DNA from: Candidatus Alistipes intestinipullorum
GTDB lineage: Bacteria > Bacteroidota > Bacteroidia > Bacteroidales > Rikenellaceae
DNA: 44,081 bases
NCBI GenBank assembly: GCA_019113885.1
Contig: DXGO01000095.1
Span: forward strand, 1 to 44,081
Direction: 5' to 3'
Part shown: positions 6,652-15,324 of the stretch, piece by piece
Position numbering within the stretch: the stretch's first letter is position 1
How the letters are laid out: each line of letters opens with the position of its first letter
Made by a program: the position numbers and the translations under genes
The notes under the pieces: model-generated
The model's input: the letters and a program-made list of their open reading frames with translations, nothing else
What the model was told of the DNA's origin: nothing
Databases searched by the model: none

Positions 6652-7632
6652 ATGGCCGGAATCAAATGTATAGGCATTCTGACGTCGGGCGGCGATGCCC
6701 CCGGCATGAATGCGGCGATCCGCGCGGTGACGCGCAGCGCCATTTTCAACGGATTCACCGTCAAGGGAATCATGCGTGGATACAAAGGCTTGGTCTTCAA
6801 CGAGATTGTAGAATTCAAGTCACAGAGTGTCAGCAACATTATCCAACTGGGCGGCACGATTCTCAAGACGGCGCGCTGCCAGGAGTTCAAGACCCCCGAA
6901 GGCCGCAAACAGGCCTATGACAACATGGTGGCCGCCGGTATCGACGCTCTGGTGGTCATCGGAGGCGACGGGTCGCTGACCGGGGCAAGCTACTTCGCCA
7001 ACGAATACAACGTGCCGATCGTGGGGCTTCCCGGCACGATCGACAACGACCTGGGCGGCACCGACTCGACCATCGGATACGACACGGCGCTCAACACGAT
7101 CATGGAGGCGGTCGACAAACTCCGCGATACGGCGTCGAGCCACGAACGCCTCTTCTTCGTCGAGGTGATGGGCCACACGGCCGGCTACCTGGCGCTCAAC
7201 AGCGCCATCGCCACGGGATCGGAGGCCGCGATCATCCCCGAGATGGACACCGAGGTCGACCAACTGGCCGAACTCATCAACCACGGATTCCGCAAGAGCA
7301 AGAATTCGGCAATCGTCATCGTCGCCGAAAACCCCAAGACGGGAGGCGCCACGGCATTGGCCGAACGTGTGAAGAAGGAGTTCCCGCAATACGACGCGCG
7401 CGTGACGATCCTGGGACACATCCAGCGCGGCGGATCGCCCACGGCGGTCGACCGCATCCTCGCCTCGCGCATGGGCGAAGCGGCCATCGAGGCGATTCTC
7501 GACGGGCAGCGCAACGTAATGATCGGCACGATGAACGGCCAGATCGTCTACGTACCGTTTGCCAAGGCGGTCAAGCACGACAAGGGGATCGACCGCGGAG
7601 CACTCGAGCTGGTCAAGATCCTGTCGATGTAA
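6652..7632 (+). CDS. pfkA: ATP-dependent 6-phosphofructokinase
   Basis: 326 residues, the usual length of the bacterial ATP-PFK. It phosphorylates fructose 6-phosphate to the 1,6-bisphosphate in glycolysis, in the cytoplasm. Motifs seen: [17 protein letters not shown] (ATP site, N-terminus), [12 protein letters not shown] near 105, [14 protein letters not shown] near 125 (catalytic Asp), and [17 protein letters not shown] near 263 (the PFK signature). GGDGS rather than the GGEDT of pyrophosphate enzymes favours ATP as donor. I start at ATG 6652, before [14 protein letters not shown], rather than at longer frames that overlap the promoter. A PfkB kinase gene follows 64 bases on. Confidence 0.95.
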   Translation: MAGIKCIGILTSGGDAPGMNAAIRAVTRSAIFNGFTVKGIMRGYKGLVFNEIVEFKSQSVSNIIQLGGTILKTARCQEFKTPEGRKQAYDNMVAAGIDALVVIGGDGSLTGASYFANEYNVPIVGLPGTIDNDLGGTDSTIGYDTALNTIMEAVDKLRDTASSHERLFFVEVMGHTAGYLALNSAIATGSEAAIIPEMDTEVDQLAELINHGFRKSKNSAIVIVAENPKTGGATALAERVKKEFPQYDARVTILGHIQRGGSPTAVDRILASRMGEAAIEAILDGQRNVMIGTMNGQIVYVPFAKAVKHDKGIDRGALELVKILSM

Positions 7633-7696
7633 CGCGCCCGAAAACCACGGAAATGTTCAACCCGGGGTACGTCCCCGCCAATACTCACCCAACAAG

Positions 7697-8698
7697 ATGA
7701 AACGCGTCATCGGCATCGGCAACGCCCTTACGGACATGCTCGTCAACCTGAATACCGACTCGGTACTGAGCCGGTTCAAACTGGCCAAAGGTTCAATGAG
7801 CCTCGTAAACACGCAGTTGCAGACCGAAATTTCGAAATCCGTAGCCGGACTCCCCTATTCGCTCTCGCTCGGGGGCTCGGCCGGCAACACGATCCGCGCC
7901 ATGGCCCGCCTGGGCTGCAGCGTAGGGTTCATCGGCAAGGTCGGGCCCGACACCACGGGGGATTTCTTCGTCCAGGCACTCGAGAACCTCGGCATCCAGC
8001 CGATCGTTTTCCGGGGCAAGGAGCGTTCGGGCAAATGCGTGTCGCTCATTTCGGCCGACGGCGAGCGCACGATGGTCACCCACCTCGGCGCAGCGCTCGA
8101 GCTGACGGCCGAGGAGATCGAGCCGACGGTCTTCGACGGCTACGACTGCCTCTATGTCGAAGGCTACCTGGTACAGAGCCACGAACTGATCCTCAAGGCG
8201 GCGCGCACGGCCAAGGAGTGCGGGCTGAAGGTGGCCCTCGACCTGGCAAGCTTCAACATCGTGGCCGAAAACCTCGACTTCCTGCGCTCGCTCGTCGGGC
8301 AGTATGTCGACATCGTCTTCGCCAACGAGGACGAAGCCAAGACGTTCACCGGCGAAGCCGAACCGCTCAACGCCCTGCAGGCGATCTCGACGATGTGCGA
8401 GTTGGCTATCGTGAAGATCGGAACCAAAGGGGCGATTATCAAGCAGGGCGACGAAGTGGTCCATGTTGGTATCATGGCCGCCGCGAAACGGGTCGACACG
8501 ACCGGAGCCGGAGACTTCTACGCCGCGGGCTTCCTGGCAGGGCTGTGCGAGGGGCTGACGCTGCGCCAGTGCGGCACGATCGGGGCCATCACGGCCGGCA
8601 AGGTGATCGAGGTCGTGGGCACGACCTTCGGCGAGGAGGCCTGGGAGGAGATCGACCTGCTGGTCAACAAGGTCAAAAACGAGAAATACCTCTTCTGA
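7697..8698 (+). CDS. PfkB family kinase (adenosine kinase-like)
   Basis: 333 residues from ATG 7697; longer in-frame starts overlap pfkA. The ribokinase/PfkB fold is clear: an N-terminal substrate segment (GIGNALTDMLVNL), the di-glycine motif SLGGSAGNTIRAMARLG near residue 60, and the C-terminal signature DTTGAGDFYAAGFLAG near 270, with the catalytic Asp in GAGD. Such enzymes phosphorylate sugars or nucleosides; orthologues in this phylum are usually labelled adenosine kinase, but the substrate cannot be read from sequence. It may be cotranscribed with pfkA. A terminator lies at 8719-8751. Confidence 0.85.
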   Translation: MKRVIGIGNALTDMLVNLNTDSVLSRFKLAKGSMSLVNTQLQTEISKSVAGLPYSLSLGGSAGNTIRAMARLGCSVGFIGKVGPDTTGDFFVQALENLGIQPIVFRGKERSGKCVSLISADGERTMVTHLGAALELTAEEIEPTVFDGYDCLYVEGYLVQSHELILKAARTAKECGLKVALDLASFNIVAENLDFLRSLVGQYVDIVFANEDEAKTFTGEAEPLNALQAISTMCELAIVKIGTKGAIIKQGDEVVHVGIMAAAKRVDTTGAGDFYAAGFLAGLCEGLTLRQCGTIGAITAGKVIEVVGTTFGEEAWEEIDLLVNKVKNEKYLF

Positions 8699-8718
8699 TC
8701 CTTCGGGAGAGAGATGAG

Positions 8719-8751
8719 AAAGGGCGGAGCCACACGCGGTTCCGCCCTTTT
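8719..8751 (+). terminator. Terminator after the PfkB kinase
   Basis: AAAGGGCGGAGCC (8719-8731) pairs with GGTTCCGCCCTTT across a short loop with one G-T pair, followed by T-rich DNA. Its symmetry may also stop the leftward glycosyltransferase transcript. Confidence 0.75.
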
Positions 8752-8780
8752 CGTGTCTCTTTGTTCCGAGTCCGTCCTTT

Positions 8781-9698
8781 TCAGCCGTTCCCCTCCGGCG
8801 TACGGTCCACCCGAGTGAAAAGGCCCCGGCTGATGCCCCAGCGCAGGCGCAGCAGCCACACCGACTTGCGGGGTGCCATCGTGCAACAGAGCAGCAGCGT
8901 GGCGATCCATTTGGCCGCCTCGCGCACAAAACACTTCGCCACACGGTGGTGAATCTGCGCCCGGAGGCGCTGACTGACGCCAACATTGTAGCTCAGCCGC
9001 CGGAAATACTCCCGGGTAAGTTTCTGCGGTGGAATGATGTGCCACATCACTGCGCCCGGGACATACCAGATCGTCTCACCGCCGCGCAACAAGCGTTCGA
9101 AGAGGTCGTTCTCCTCCCCGCCGATCAGCTCGCCGTTGACGCGTCCGAGCGAGGGGTCGAAGCCCCTGAAACGGGCCAGCCCGTCGCGGCGAAAGGCCAT
9201 GTTGCCGCCGCCGGGAACGCGCCCCGCGGGGAAGGGCCGCACCGCAGGGCCGAAATCCATCGGATTGGCGATCGGCATCTCCACATAACGCGACATCCAT
9301 GACGGACGAACTTCGGGATACTCGGCGATGATGCGACCTCCGGCCACAACGGCCCCGGGATGCGCCTCGAAGAATTCAAGGTATGCGTTCAGGAAGCCCT
9401 CGTTGACCCGTTCGTCGTCGTCGATGAAGGCGACGATCGGGGCCCGGGCCTCTTCGAGCCCCCGGTTGCGCGCATAGGATACCCCTGGGCGATGCTCCTC
9501 GACGCGCCGCAGGTTGCAGTCGGGATGCGCCGCGGCAAAGGCGGTAAAACGAGCGGGCGTGTCGTCCGCGGAGTTGTTGTCGATAACCACGCACTCCCAG
9601 TCGGAAGCCGGAAGCGACTGCCGGACAACGGATTCGAGGGCACCGATCAGCGCCGCCGCCCGATTGTGCGTAGGTATAACAAGCGAAATCCTAATCAT
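8781..9698 (-). CDS. Family 2 glycosyltransferase
   Basis: 305 residues from ATG 9698, before MIRISLVIPTHNRAAAL, the canonical GT2 start; a longer frame would add 23 unrelated residues. The GT-A fold shows VIDNNSADDTPARF near 40 (nucleotide-sugar binding) and AFIDDDERVN near 95 (DxD-type metal site). A GGxNMAFRRDGL segment near 190 and an ENDLFERLLRGG segment near 220 form the acceptor side. It transfers a sugar from a nucleotide donor to an unidentified glycan, probably a surface polysaccharide or lipid. It is a single gene between two converging or diverging units, so context does not name the substrate. Confidence 0.88.
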   Translation of the reverse strand: MIRISLVIPTHNRAAALIGALESVVRQSLPASDWECVVIDNNSADDTPARFTAFAAAHPDCNLRRVEEHRPGVSYARNRGLEEARAPIVAFIDDDERVNEGFLNAYLEFFEAHPGAVVAGGRIIAEYPEVRPSWMSRYVEMPIANPMDFGPAVRPFPAGRVPGGGNMAFRRDGLARFRGFDPSLGRVNGELIGGEENDLFERLLRGGETIWYVPGAVMWHIIPPQKLTREYFRRLSYNVGVSQRLRAQIHHRVAKCFVREAAKWIATLLLCCTMAPRKSVWLLRLRWGISRGLFTRVDRTPEGNG

Positions 9699-9732
9699 CG
9701 CACGAAAGTAACAATTTATCCGCAAAAAACCG

Positions 9733-9740
9733 TATCTTTG
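9733..9740 (+). promoter_or_regulatory. -7 box of the dsbD gene
   Basis: TATCTTTG, 20 bases before the start codon. No TTG is found at the expected distance, so only half of the promoter is supported. Confidence 0.4.
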
Positions 9741-9760
9741 CGCAAAAGATAAAGCAAACC

Positions 9761-11758
9761 ATGACAACCATGCACAAATCGATTCGCTTGATCCTGACGG
9801 TTCTCACGGCATTCTTCGCGGTGAGCCTCCAAGCGCAGAGCGTCAAATGGAGCAGTACGGTGGAACCGCTCGAAGGCGACACGTACCGGATCGTGCTCGA
9901 AGCCTCGATCCCTGCGCCCTTCCACATGTATGACATGGGCCCCTACGAAGGCGGGCCGAATGCCACCACCATCACCTTCACCCCCTCGGAGGGGCTCGAA
10001 CTCGAAGGGGAGGTCGAGCAGCTCACCACGCCACACCGCTACTTCGACGAGATGTTCCAGATGGAGATCGGCACCTTCTCCGGCAAGGCACAATTCGCAC
10101 AGCGCGTCCGCCTCACCGCCGAACAGGCAACCGTCTCAGCTCAACTCGAATGGATGATCTGCGACGACCAGAGCTGCATGCCCCCCGAAGACACCGAATT
10201 GACGATCTCCGTACCCGAAAAAGCGGGTGCTTCCGCCGCCGAAGTTGCTCCGGCCCCCAAATCCGCAGCCCCCGCCGCAAAGGATGCCGCGGGGAGCAAA
10301 GGTCTTTGGGCCCTGATCATCGAAGCGATCCTCTGGGGATTCGCCGCCCTCTTGACGCCCTGCGTATTCCCGATGGTGCCGATGACCGTCTCGTACTTCC
10401 TCAAAGGTGAGGGAGGTCCCGCGATGGGTCGCCTCCGCGCCTCGCTCTACGGACTCTTCATCGTGCTCCTCTACACGGTGCCCATCGCCGCGATCATCCT
10501 CATCACGCGCATCGTCGGGGGTGATGCCGTAACGGCCGACATCTTCAACTGGCTGGCAACGCACTGGCTGCCCAATATCCTCTTCTTCCTCGTCTTCATG
10601 GTCTTCGCCGCCTCGTTCTTCGGAGCCTTCGAGATCACCATGCCCTCGTGGATGGTCAACAAGACCGACTCGAAGGCCGACACCAAGGGATTGGGAGGCA
10701 TCTTCTTCCTGGCGTTGACCCTCGTGCTGGTGTCGTTCTCCTGCACGGGCCCCATCGTCGGATCGGTGCTTATCAAGTCCACTTCCGGGGAGTTCTGGAC
10801 GCCGATCATCACCATGCTGGCCTTCTCCGTGGCCTTCGCCCTGCCCTTCACCCTCTTCGCACTCTTCCCCTCGGTGCTGAAGAAGATGCCCAAGAGCGGC
10901 GGATGGTTGAACTCCGTGAAGGTCGTACTGGGATTCATCGAGGTCGCCCTCGGCATGAAGTTCCTCTCCGTAGCCGACCAGACCTATCACTGGGGGCTGT
11001 TGGACCGGGAGGTCTACCTTGCCGTCTGGATCGTCGTCTTCTCACTGCTGGGGCTCTATCTTTTAGGGAAACTCCGCTTTGCGCACGATGACGAAGTGAC
11101 CCACCTCGGCGTCGGACGCCTCGCGCTGGCCATCGTCGTGCTGTCGTTCGTCGTCTACCTCATCCCCGGCATGTGGGGCGCCCCGCTGAAGGGGCTTTCG
11201 GGATACCTCCCGCCGCTCACCACGCAGGACTTCGTCCTCGGGGCCAACACCGCCTCCGCAGCTCCTGCCGCCACGTCGGAGGGCATCGACGGCAAACGCA
11301 AATACAGCGACTTCCTCCACCTCCCGCACGGACTCGAAGGGTTCTTCGATCTCAAGGAGGCCGAAGCCTATGCCGCCAAGGTCGGGAAACCGATCTTCAT
11401 CGACTTCACGGGCCACGGATGCGTCAACTGCCGCGAAATGGAGGCCCGCGTATGGTCTGACCCGCAAGTGCTGGAGTTCCTGCGCAACGACTATGTGATC
11501 TGCGCCCTCTACTCGGACGACAAGAAGGTCCTGCCCGAGGAGGACTGGGTGACGACCGATGCCGGGAAGGTTCTGAAAAGCCTCGGCAAGATCAACTCCT
11601 ACTACGCCTTGAAGACATACGGTGTCAATGCCCAGCCCTATTACGTCCTGCAGGGTGCCGACGGGAAGCCCCTGGTCGAGCCCCGCGGCTATGACCTCGA
11701 CATCCAAGGGTTCATCAATTTCCTCAATCGAGGGAAAGAGGCCTTCGGAAAGAGATAA
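9761..11758 (+). CDS. dsbD: Thiol:disulfide interchange protein, DsbD type
   Basis: 665 residues. After a signal peptide (MHKSIRLILTVLTAFFAVSLQAQS) comes a periplasmic alpha domain (about 25-145) with a Cys pair in MICDDQSCMPPED. A membrane core of about eight helices (about 180-470) carries the paired cysteines LLTPCVFPMVP and VSFSCTGPIVGS. A C-terminal thioredoxin-like gamma domain (about 510-660) has the CXXC motif in GHGCVNCREMEARVW. The chain would carry electrons from cytoplasmic thioredoxin to periplasmic thiols or to cytochrome c assembly. All three redox pairs are present, so it should be active. A second ATG three codons in (9770) is an alternative start. The gene stands alone with a shared terminator. 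Confidence 0.92.
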   Translation: MTTMHKSIRLILTVLTAFFAVSLQAQSVKWSSTVEPLEGDTYRIVLEASIPAPFHMYDMGPYEGGPNATTITFTPSEGLELEGEVEQLTTPHRYFDEMFQMEIGTFSGKAQFAQRVRLTAEQATVSAQLEWMICDDQSCMPPEDTELTISVPEKAGASAAEVAPAPKSAAPAAKDAAGSKGLWALIIEAILWGFAALLTPCVFPMVPMTVSYFLKGEGGPAMGRLRASLYGLFIVLLYTVPIAAIILITRIVGGDAVTADIFNWLATHWLPNILFFLVFMVFAASFFGAFEITMPSWMVNKTDSKADTKGLGGIFFLALTLVLVSFSCTGPIVGSVLIKSTSGEFWTPIITMLAFSVAFALPFTLFALFPSVLKKMPKSGGWLNSVKVVLGFIEVALGMKFLSVADQTYHWGLLDREVYLAVWIVVFSLLGLYLLGKLRFAHDDEVTHLGVGRLALAIVVLSFVVYLIPGMWGAPLKGLSGYLPPLTTQDFVLGANTASAAPAATSEGIDGKRKYSDFLHLPHGLEGFFDLKEAEAYAAKVGKPIFIDFTGHGCVNCREMEARVWSDPQVLEFLRNDYVICALYSDDKKVLPEEDWVTTDAGKVLKSLGKINSYYALKTYGVNAQPYYVLQGADGKPLVEPRGYDLDIQGFINFLNRGKEAFGKR

Positions 11759-11800
11759 CGCCGAATAATATTCTTCTGTCCCCGGGACACTGAAAAACTG

Positions 11801-11835
11801 AAAAAACCGTCGCAGGAACTCTGCGACGGTTTTTT
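11801..11835. terminator. Bidirectional terminator between dsbD and cysM
   Basis: A perfect 15-base inverted repeat with a five-base loop, starting with six As and ending with six Ts, placed between two convergent genes. Confidence 0.9.
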
Positions 11836-11880
11836 CATAACACGAAGGCTGGAACGCCGCCTCCGGTGGTTCCGAAAGAG

Positions 11881-12801
11881 TCAGATTCCGACGCGCTCGT
11901 CGGAGAACTGGTCGAACATCGTCGTGCTGAGGTATTTTTCAGCACGGTCGGGAAAGACCACCACAATGTTGCCGCGCTCGATGCGCTGAGCCGTCCTCAC
12001 GGCCGCCAACATGGCTGCGCCGCTGCTCATCCCGGCAAAAATCGCCTCTCGGGCAATGATCTCCCGGGCCATGGCGATGGCCTCCTCACTCTCGATCATC
12101 TCCTGCACGTCGATCTGCGACGGATCGTAGATGTCGGGCACGATCGCCTCCTCCATATTCTTGAGTCCCTGAATGTAGTGGCCGCGGATGGGTTGTGCGC
12201 AGACCACCTTGATGTCGGGCTTCATCACCTTCAGGAAGCGCGAGATTCCCATCAGCGTCCCCGACGTTCCGATGGCGCAGACGAGGTAGTCGATCTGACC
12301 GCCGGTCTGCTGCCAAATTTCGAGGGCCGTAGACTGGTAATGCGCCAGGTAGTTGCAGGCGTTGGCAAACTGGTCGGGCATGAAATAGCGGTCGGGGTGC
12401 TCGGCCACCTTGCGCCGGGCCAGCCGGATAGCACCGTCGGTTCCCTCCTCGGCCGGCGTAAGGGTCACCTTCGCCCCGTAGGAACGGATGATCTTGCGCC
12501 GCTCGATCGACACCGCACGGCTCATTACGATCTCGACGGGATACCCCTTGACGATGCCGACGATCGCCAGGCCGATCCCCGTATTGCCCGACGTCGGTTC
12601 GATGATGGTTTTACCGGGAGTGAGGCGTCCCTCCCGCTCGGCGGTTTCGATCATCTTCAGGGCGATGCGGTCCTTGATGCTGCCGGTGGGGTTGAACCCC
12701 TCGAGTTTGGCGAAGATATTGACGTTGGGATTGGGATTCAGCCGATTGATCCTGACCATCGGGGTGCTTCCGATGGTCTCCAAAATAGTATTTTTGACCA
12801 T
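11881..12801 (-). CDS. cysM: PLP-dependent cysteine synthase, CysM-like
   Basis: 306 residues, the normal length. It makes cysteine from O-acetylserine and sulfide (or thiosulfate). The PLP lysine lies in NPTGSIKDRIAL near residue 43; the phosphate-binding loop EPTSGNTGIGLA near 68 and the GTSGTLMG loop near 178 are intact. The substrate region (QPIRGHYIQGLK) and the end (RAEKYLSTTMFDQ) look closer to CysM than to CysK, as far as memory of the two families allows; cysK is the alternative name. The gene converges on dsbD and has its own promoter at 12832-12864. Confidence 0.85.
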   Translation of the reverse strand: MVKNTILETIGSTPMVRINRLNPNPNVNIFAKLEGFNPTGSIKDRIALKMIETAEREGRLTPGKTIIEPTSGNTGIGLAIVGIVKGYPVEIVMSRAVSIERRKIIRSYGAKVTLTPAEEGTDGAIRLARRKVAEHPDRYFMPDQFANACNYLAHYQSTALEIWQQTGGQIDYLVCAIGTSGTLMGISRFLKVMKPDIKVVCAQPIRGHYIQGLKNMEEAIVPDIYDPSQIDVQEMIESEEAIAMAREIIAREAIFAGMSSGAAMLAAVRTAQRIERGNIVVVFPDRAEKYLSTTMFDQFSDERVGI

Positions 12802-12831
12802 AGCGTCTCTAACCTGTTTAACCTAACCGTG

Positions 12832-12864
12832 TAAAGATACGAATTTTCCGACAATTCGAGCAAA
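12832..12864 (-). promoter_or_regulatory. Promoter of the cysteine synthase gene
   Basis: Reading leftward: TTTG (12864-12861), 21 bases, TATCTTTA (12839-12832). One mismatch to TAnnTTTG; about 30 bases before the start codon. Confidence 0.5.
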
Positions 12865-12943
12865 AAATCGGGATGAATGGCCGACCGGAGGCCATAAAGC
12901 GGGTTCAAAGCACTCCGGAACGGCGCCAGCACGGAGAAAGGAG

Positions 12944-12978
12944 CAAAAAAAGCGGACAATTCGAAAGAGTTGTCCGCT
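12944..12978 (-). terminator. Terminator of the initiator tRNA
   Basis: On the minus strand AGCGGACAA and TTGTCCGCT form a nine-base stem (12978-12970 and 12959-12951) with a ten-base loop, followed by a run of Ts. It begins two bases after the CCA end. Confidence 0.8.
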
Positions 12979-12979
12979 G

Positions 12980-13055
12980 TGGTAGCGGGAGGAGGACTCG
13001 AACCTCCGGCCTTCGGGTTATGAGCCCGACGAGCTACCAACTGCTCCATCCCGCG
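12980..13055 (-). tRNA. Initiator tRNA-fMet (CAT), CCA encoded
   Basis: 76 bases. Initiator marks are visible: an unpaired first position (C1 against T72), three consecutive G:C pairs (GGG/CCC) in the anticodon stem around CTCATAA, and the typical body beginning CGCGGGATGGAGCAG. The T-loop TTCGAGT is canonical and CCA is encoded. It has its own promoter (13100-13131) and terminator (12944-12978). It contrasts with the aberrant CAT tRNA at 215-288. Confidence 0.95.
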
Positions 13056-13099
13056 ATATGTCTTTTGCGCCGGAGCGCGTTTTATCGCTTTTGCTGTTG

Positions 13100-13131
13100 C
13101 AAAGATAGCACAAAAAAACGACACCTGCAAA
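13100..13131 (-). promoter_or_regulatory. Promoter of initiator tRNA
   Basis: Reading leftward: TTTG (13131-13128), 20 bases, TATCTTTG (13107-13100). Full consensus. The mature tRNA starts about 45 bases downstream. Confidence 0.75.
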
Positions 13132-13201
13132 TCGAATTTGCACCCTCCGGGCCGCGAGGCGCCATTCCGGCCTTTTTATCAGCCCCTTAGGACGAAAAAT
13201 T

Positions 13202-14983
13202 TTATTTCAGCGCGGCCGCCACGATCTCCGAGAGGTCACGCACCTCGCGTTGCGTGCCCCGACCGATAGCCTTCTTGCAGAGCGGACAGGCCGTAACGAT
13301 CACCTCGGCCCCCGTGGCCTCCATCTCGGCGGCCACCGAACGGGCGATCTGTACCTGCTGGCCGTCGGAGATGGCGAGATTCGCCACCGACGACCCGCAA
13401 CAAAGGGCATTTTCGCGCGTCGACGCGGGTTCGAGCAGTTCGCCCACCGCCTCGATAACGGCCCGTGGCTCATCGTAGATACCGCTGCCGCGCCCCAGTT
13501 CGCAAGGATCATGATACGTATAGCGTGTCGTTCCGTGCGTCGGCGAGAGCCGCCCGGCGCGGATCAGCCGCAGGATGTATTCCGAATGGTGCAGCACCTC
13601 GATGCCCGGCAGGTCGTAATCCTCACGGAAGACCTTCAGGCAGATCGGGCACGAGGTGACCAGCGTCGTAATGCCGTGTTTGCGGAAGAGGTCGGCGTTG
13701 TAGCGCATCATCTTGCGCGCCGAATCGGTCTCGCCGGAGAGTTTCAGCGGACGCCCGCAACAAACACCCCCGTCGCGGTCGGCCCACCACACCTCTTCGC
13801 CCGCAGCGTCGAAAATCGTCGCCATGGCCGAGAGCGTACGGGGCGTCAGCAGCGTCATGCAGCCGGCAAAATAGCCCACTTTGCCCTCGCCCGACGAGCG
13901 GTCCAGCCCTTGGATATAAGTATAGCGGCGTTCGTCGGGGACGTTGCGCATCCGGTCGCGGGAGTTGAGCCGCAGGGTATTGAGGTCGATGCCTACGGGA
14001 CACTTCTCGGCGCAGCGCCCGCACATCAGGCAATCGTCGGCCACCTCGCGCGTCAGCATGCGATAACGGCGGTCACGCAGGAAGTAGACCGACTGCACAT
14101 CATTGATTCCCAGCACGCTCTGCAGCTGACAGGGGTCGATGCAGATGCCGCAGCGCGAGCAGGCCTCGACCTGGAAGTGGTCGTAGGAGGAGTGCTTCTC
14201 CTTGGAGCGGAGGCGGTAGTGGCGCAGGAAAATGAGCGGAATCTCGGTAAAGATGTGCATGTAGCGCGAGAAGGGCAGCGCCACGAAAAAGATGCCGAGG
14301 CATGAGGAGTAGAACCACCAGGCCACCGCTTCGAGGTTCATCAGGGGCAGCACACCGATATGGGTGCCCATCCAGTGGCCGATCGAGCCGGTAAGGAATC
14401 CTCCACCGCCGTAGAGAGCGCAGGTAGCGCTTTCGGCGACCAGGCGCGCCGGGAAGATAAACCACAGGGCCGACAAGGCCACACGGTCCCCGAGGACATG
14501 CTTCGTCGTGCGCCGCATGCCCATGGCGCGCGAATAAAAACGCTTGCCCCAGGCCAGGGCCACGCCCGAGAGGACGAAGAGCAACAGCAGGTCCATCAGG
14601 AAATCGAAGGCGGGCTTGTGTTCGAGGCTCGTCGCAAAATACTTGAAGAAGACGTGCCCCTGCAGCGGCACATAGCGGAACCCCACGTAGGAGATGATTT
14701 CGATCCAGCCCGTAAGGATAAGCAGGAACCATCCGAAGGCCAGCGACATGTGCATGTAGCCCAACAGGGGGTTCACCTTGAAGATGCGGCGGTGGAGCAG
14801 CGACTCGCGCACCACCTCCCCGACGGCCTGCAGCGTCCGGCGCGTAGGCAGCCCGCGGAGGATCAGGCGCTTGTCGGACTTCGGCAGCCGATAGAGCCAC
14901 AAGAGCCACTTCCACGCCACGATGACGAACATCAGCGCGGCGCCCACCATGAAGGGGATGCAGAACGGAGCGTAGAAAGTCAT
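13202..14983 (-). CDS. Membrane HdrE-HdrD fusion (cytochrome b-like plus Fe-S/CCG subunit)
   Basis: 593 residues. The first ~265 residues carry about five membrane helices of the HdrE/NarI-gamma type (IPFMVGAALMFVIVAWKWLL; YMHMSLAFGWFLLILTGW), with histidines that could bind heme b. Two 4Fe-4S motifs follow: ACSRCGICIDPC near 279 and DCLMCGRCAEKCPVG near 321. Two CCG domains complete it: VCCGRPLKLSG with TSCPICLK (near 410-450), and YHDPCELGRGSG, LCCGSS and TACPLCKK (near 495-580). Fusion of HdrE and HdrD (DsrM and DsrK in sulfur bacteria) would exchange electrons between menaquinol and a thiol/disulfide or Fe-S partner. It is the last gene of the Hdr operon. The substrate is unknown. Confidence 0.82.
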   Translation of the reverse strand: MTFYAPFCIPFMVGAALMFVIVAWKWLLWLYRLPKSDKRLILRGLPTRRTLQAVGEVVRESLLHRRIFKVNPLLGYMHMSLAFGWFLLILTGWIEIISYVGFRYVPLQGHVFFKYFATSLEHKPAFDFLMDLLLLFVLSGVALAWGKRFYSRAMGMRRTTKHVLGDRVALSALWFIFPARLVAESATCALYGGGGFLTGSIGHWMGTHIGVLPLMNLEAVAWWFYSSCLGIFFVALPFSRYMHIFTEIPLIFLRHYRLRSKEKHSSYDHFQVEACSRCGICIDPCQLQSVLGINDVQSVYFLRDRRYRMLTREVADDCLMCGRCAEKCPVGIDLNTLRLNSRDRMRNVPDERRYTYIQGLDRSSGEGKVGYFAGCMTLLTPRTLSAMATIFDAAGEEVWWADRDGGVCCGRPLKLSGETDSARKMMRYNADLFRKHGITTLVTSCPICLKVFREDYDLPGIEVLHHSEYILRLIRAGRLSPTHGTTRYTYHDPCELGRGSGIYDEPRAVIEAVGELLEPASTRENALCCGSSVANLAISDGQQVQIARSVAAEMEATGAEVIVTACPLCKKAIGRGTQREVRDLSEIVAAALK

Positions 14984-14985
14984 CG

Positions 14986-15321
14986 TCAGAAGTCTCCCAG
15001 TTTACGTTTCACAAGCATGACCACGGCGCGGGTGTTGATGCCCCGGGGGCACACCAGCCGGCACTTGCCGCACAGCATGCACTTGTTCATTTCGGTATAG
15101 ATGCCCTCGTACTCGCCGCGGCGTACGAGCGTATGGGTTTTCCGGAAGTTGAAGTCCGTAAGGTTCCCGGCGGTGCAGACCGCCGTGCAGGCCCCGCATC
15201 CGATGCAGGCCTGCAACTCGGGCATCTCGCGCAGGATTTCGTCGCTCTTGCGCAGGTTGTTGCGGTCGAGGTCGATGGCCCGGGGCTTCGAGATGGAGAA
15301 TCCGAAATTGATCGCTGCCAT
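14986..15321 (-). CDS. HdrC-like two-cluster ferredoxin subunit
   Basis: 111 residues with two 4Fe-4S motifs: ACIGCGACTAVC (near residue 38) and KCMLCGKCRLVCPRG (near 80). Both have the CxxCxxCxxxC spacing; only the second is followed by Pro. It resembles HdrC and the N-terminal part of QmoC. It lies two bases before the membrane HdrE-HdrD gene and three bases after the flavoprotein gene, so it probably wires the two together. Confidence 0.82.
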   Translation of the reverse strand: MAAINFGFSISKPRAIDLDRNNLRKSDEILREMPELQACIGCGACTAVCTAGNLTDFNFRKTHTLVRRGEYEGIYTEMNKCMLCGKCRLVCPRGINTRAVVMLVKRKLGDF

Positions 15322-15324
15322 AAC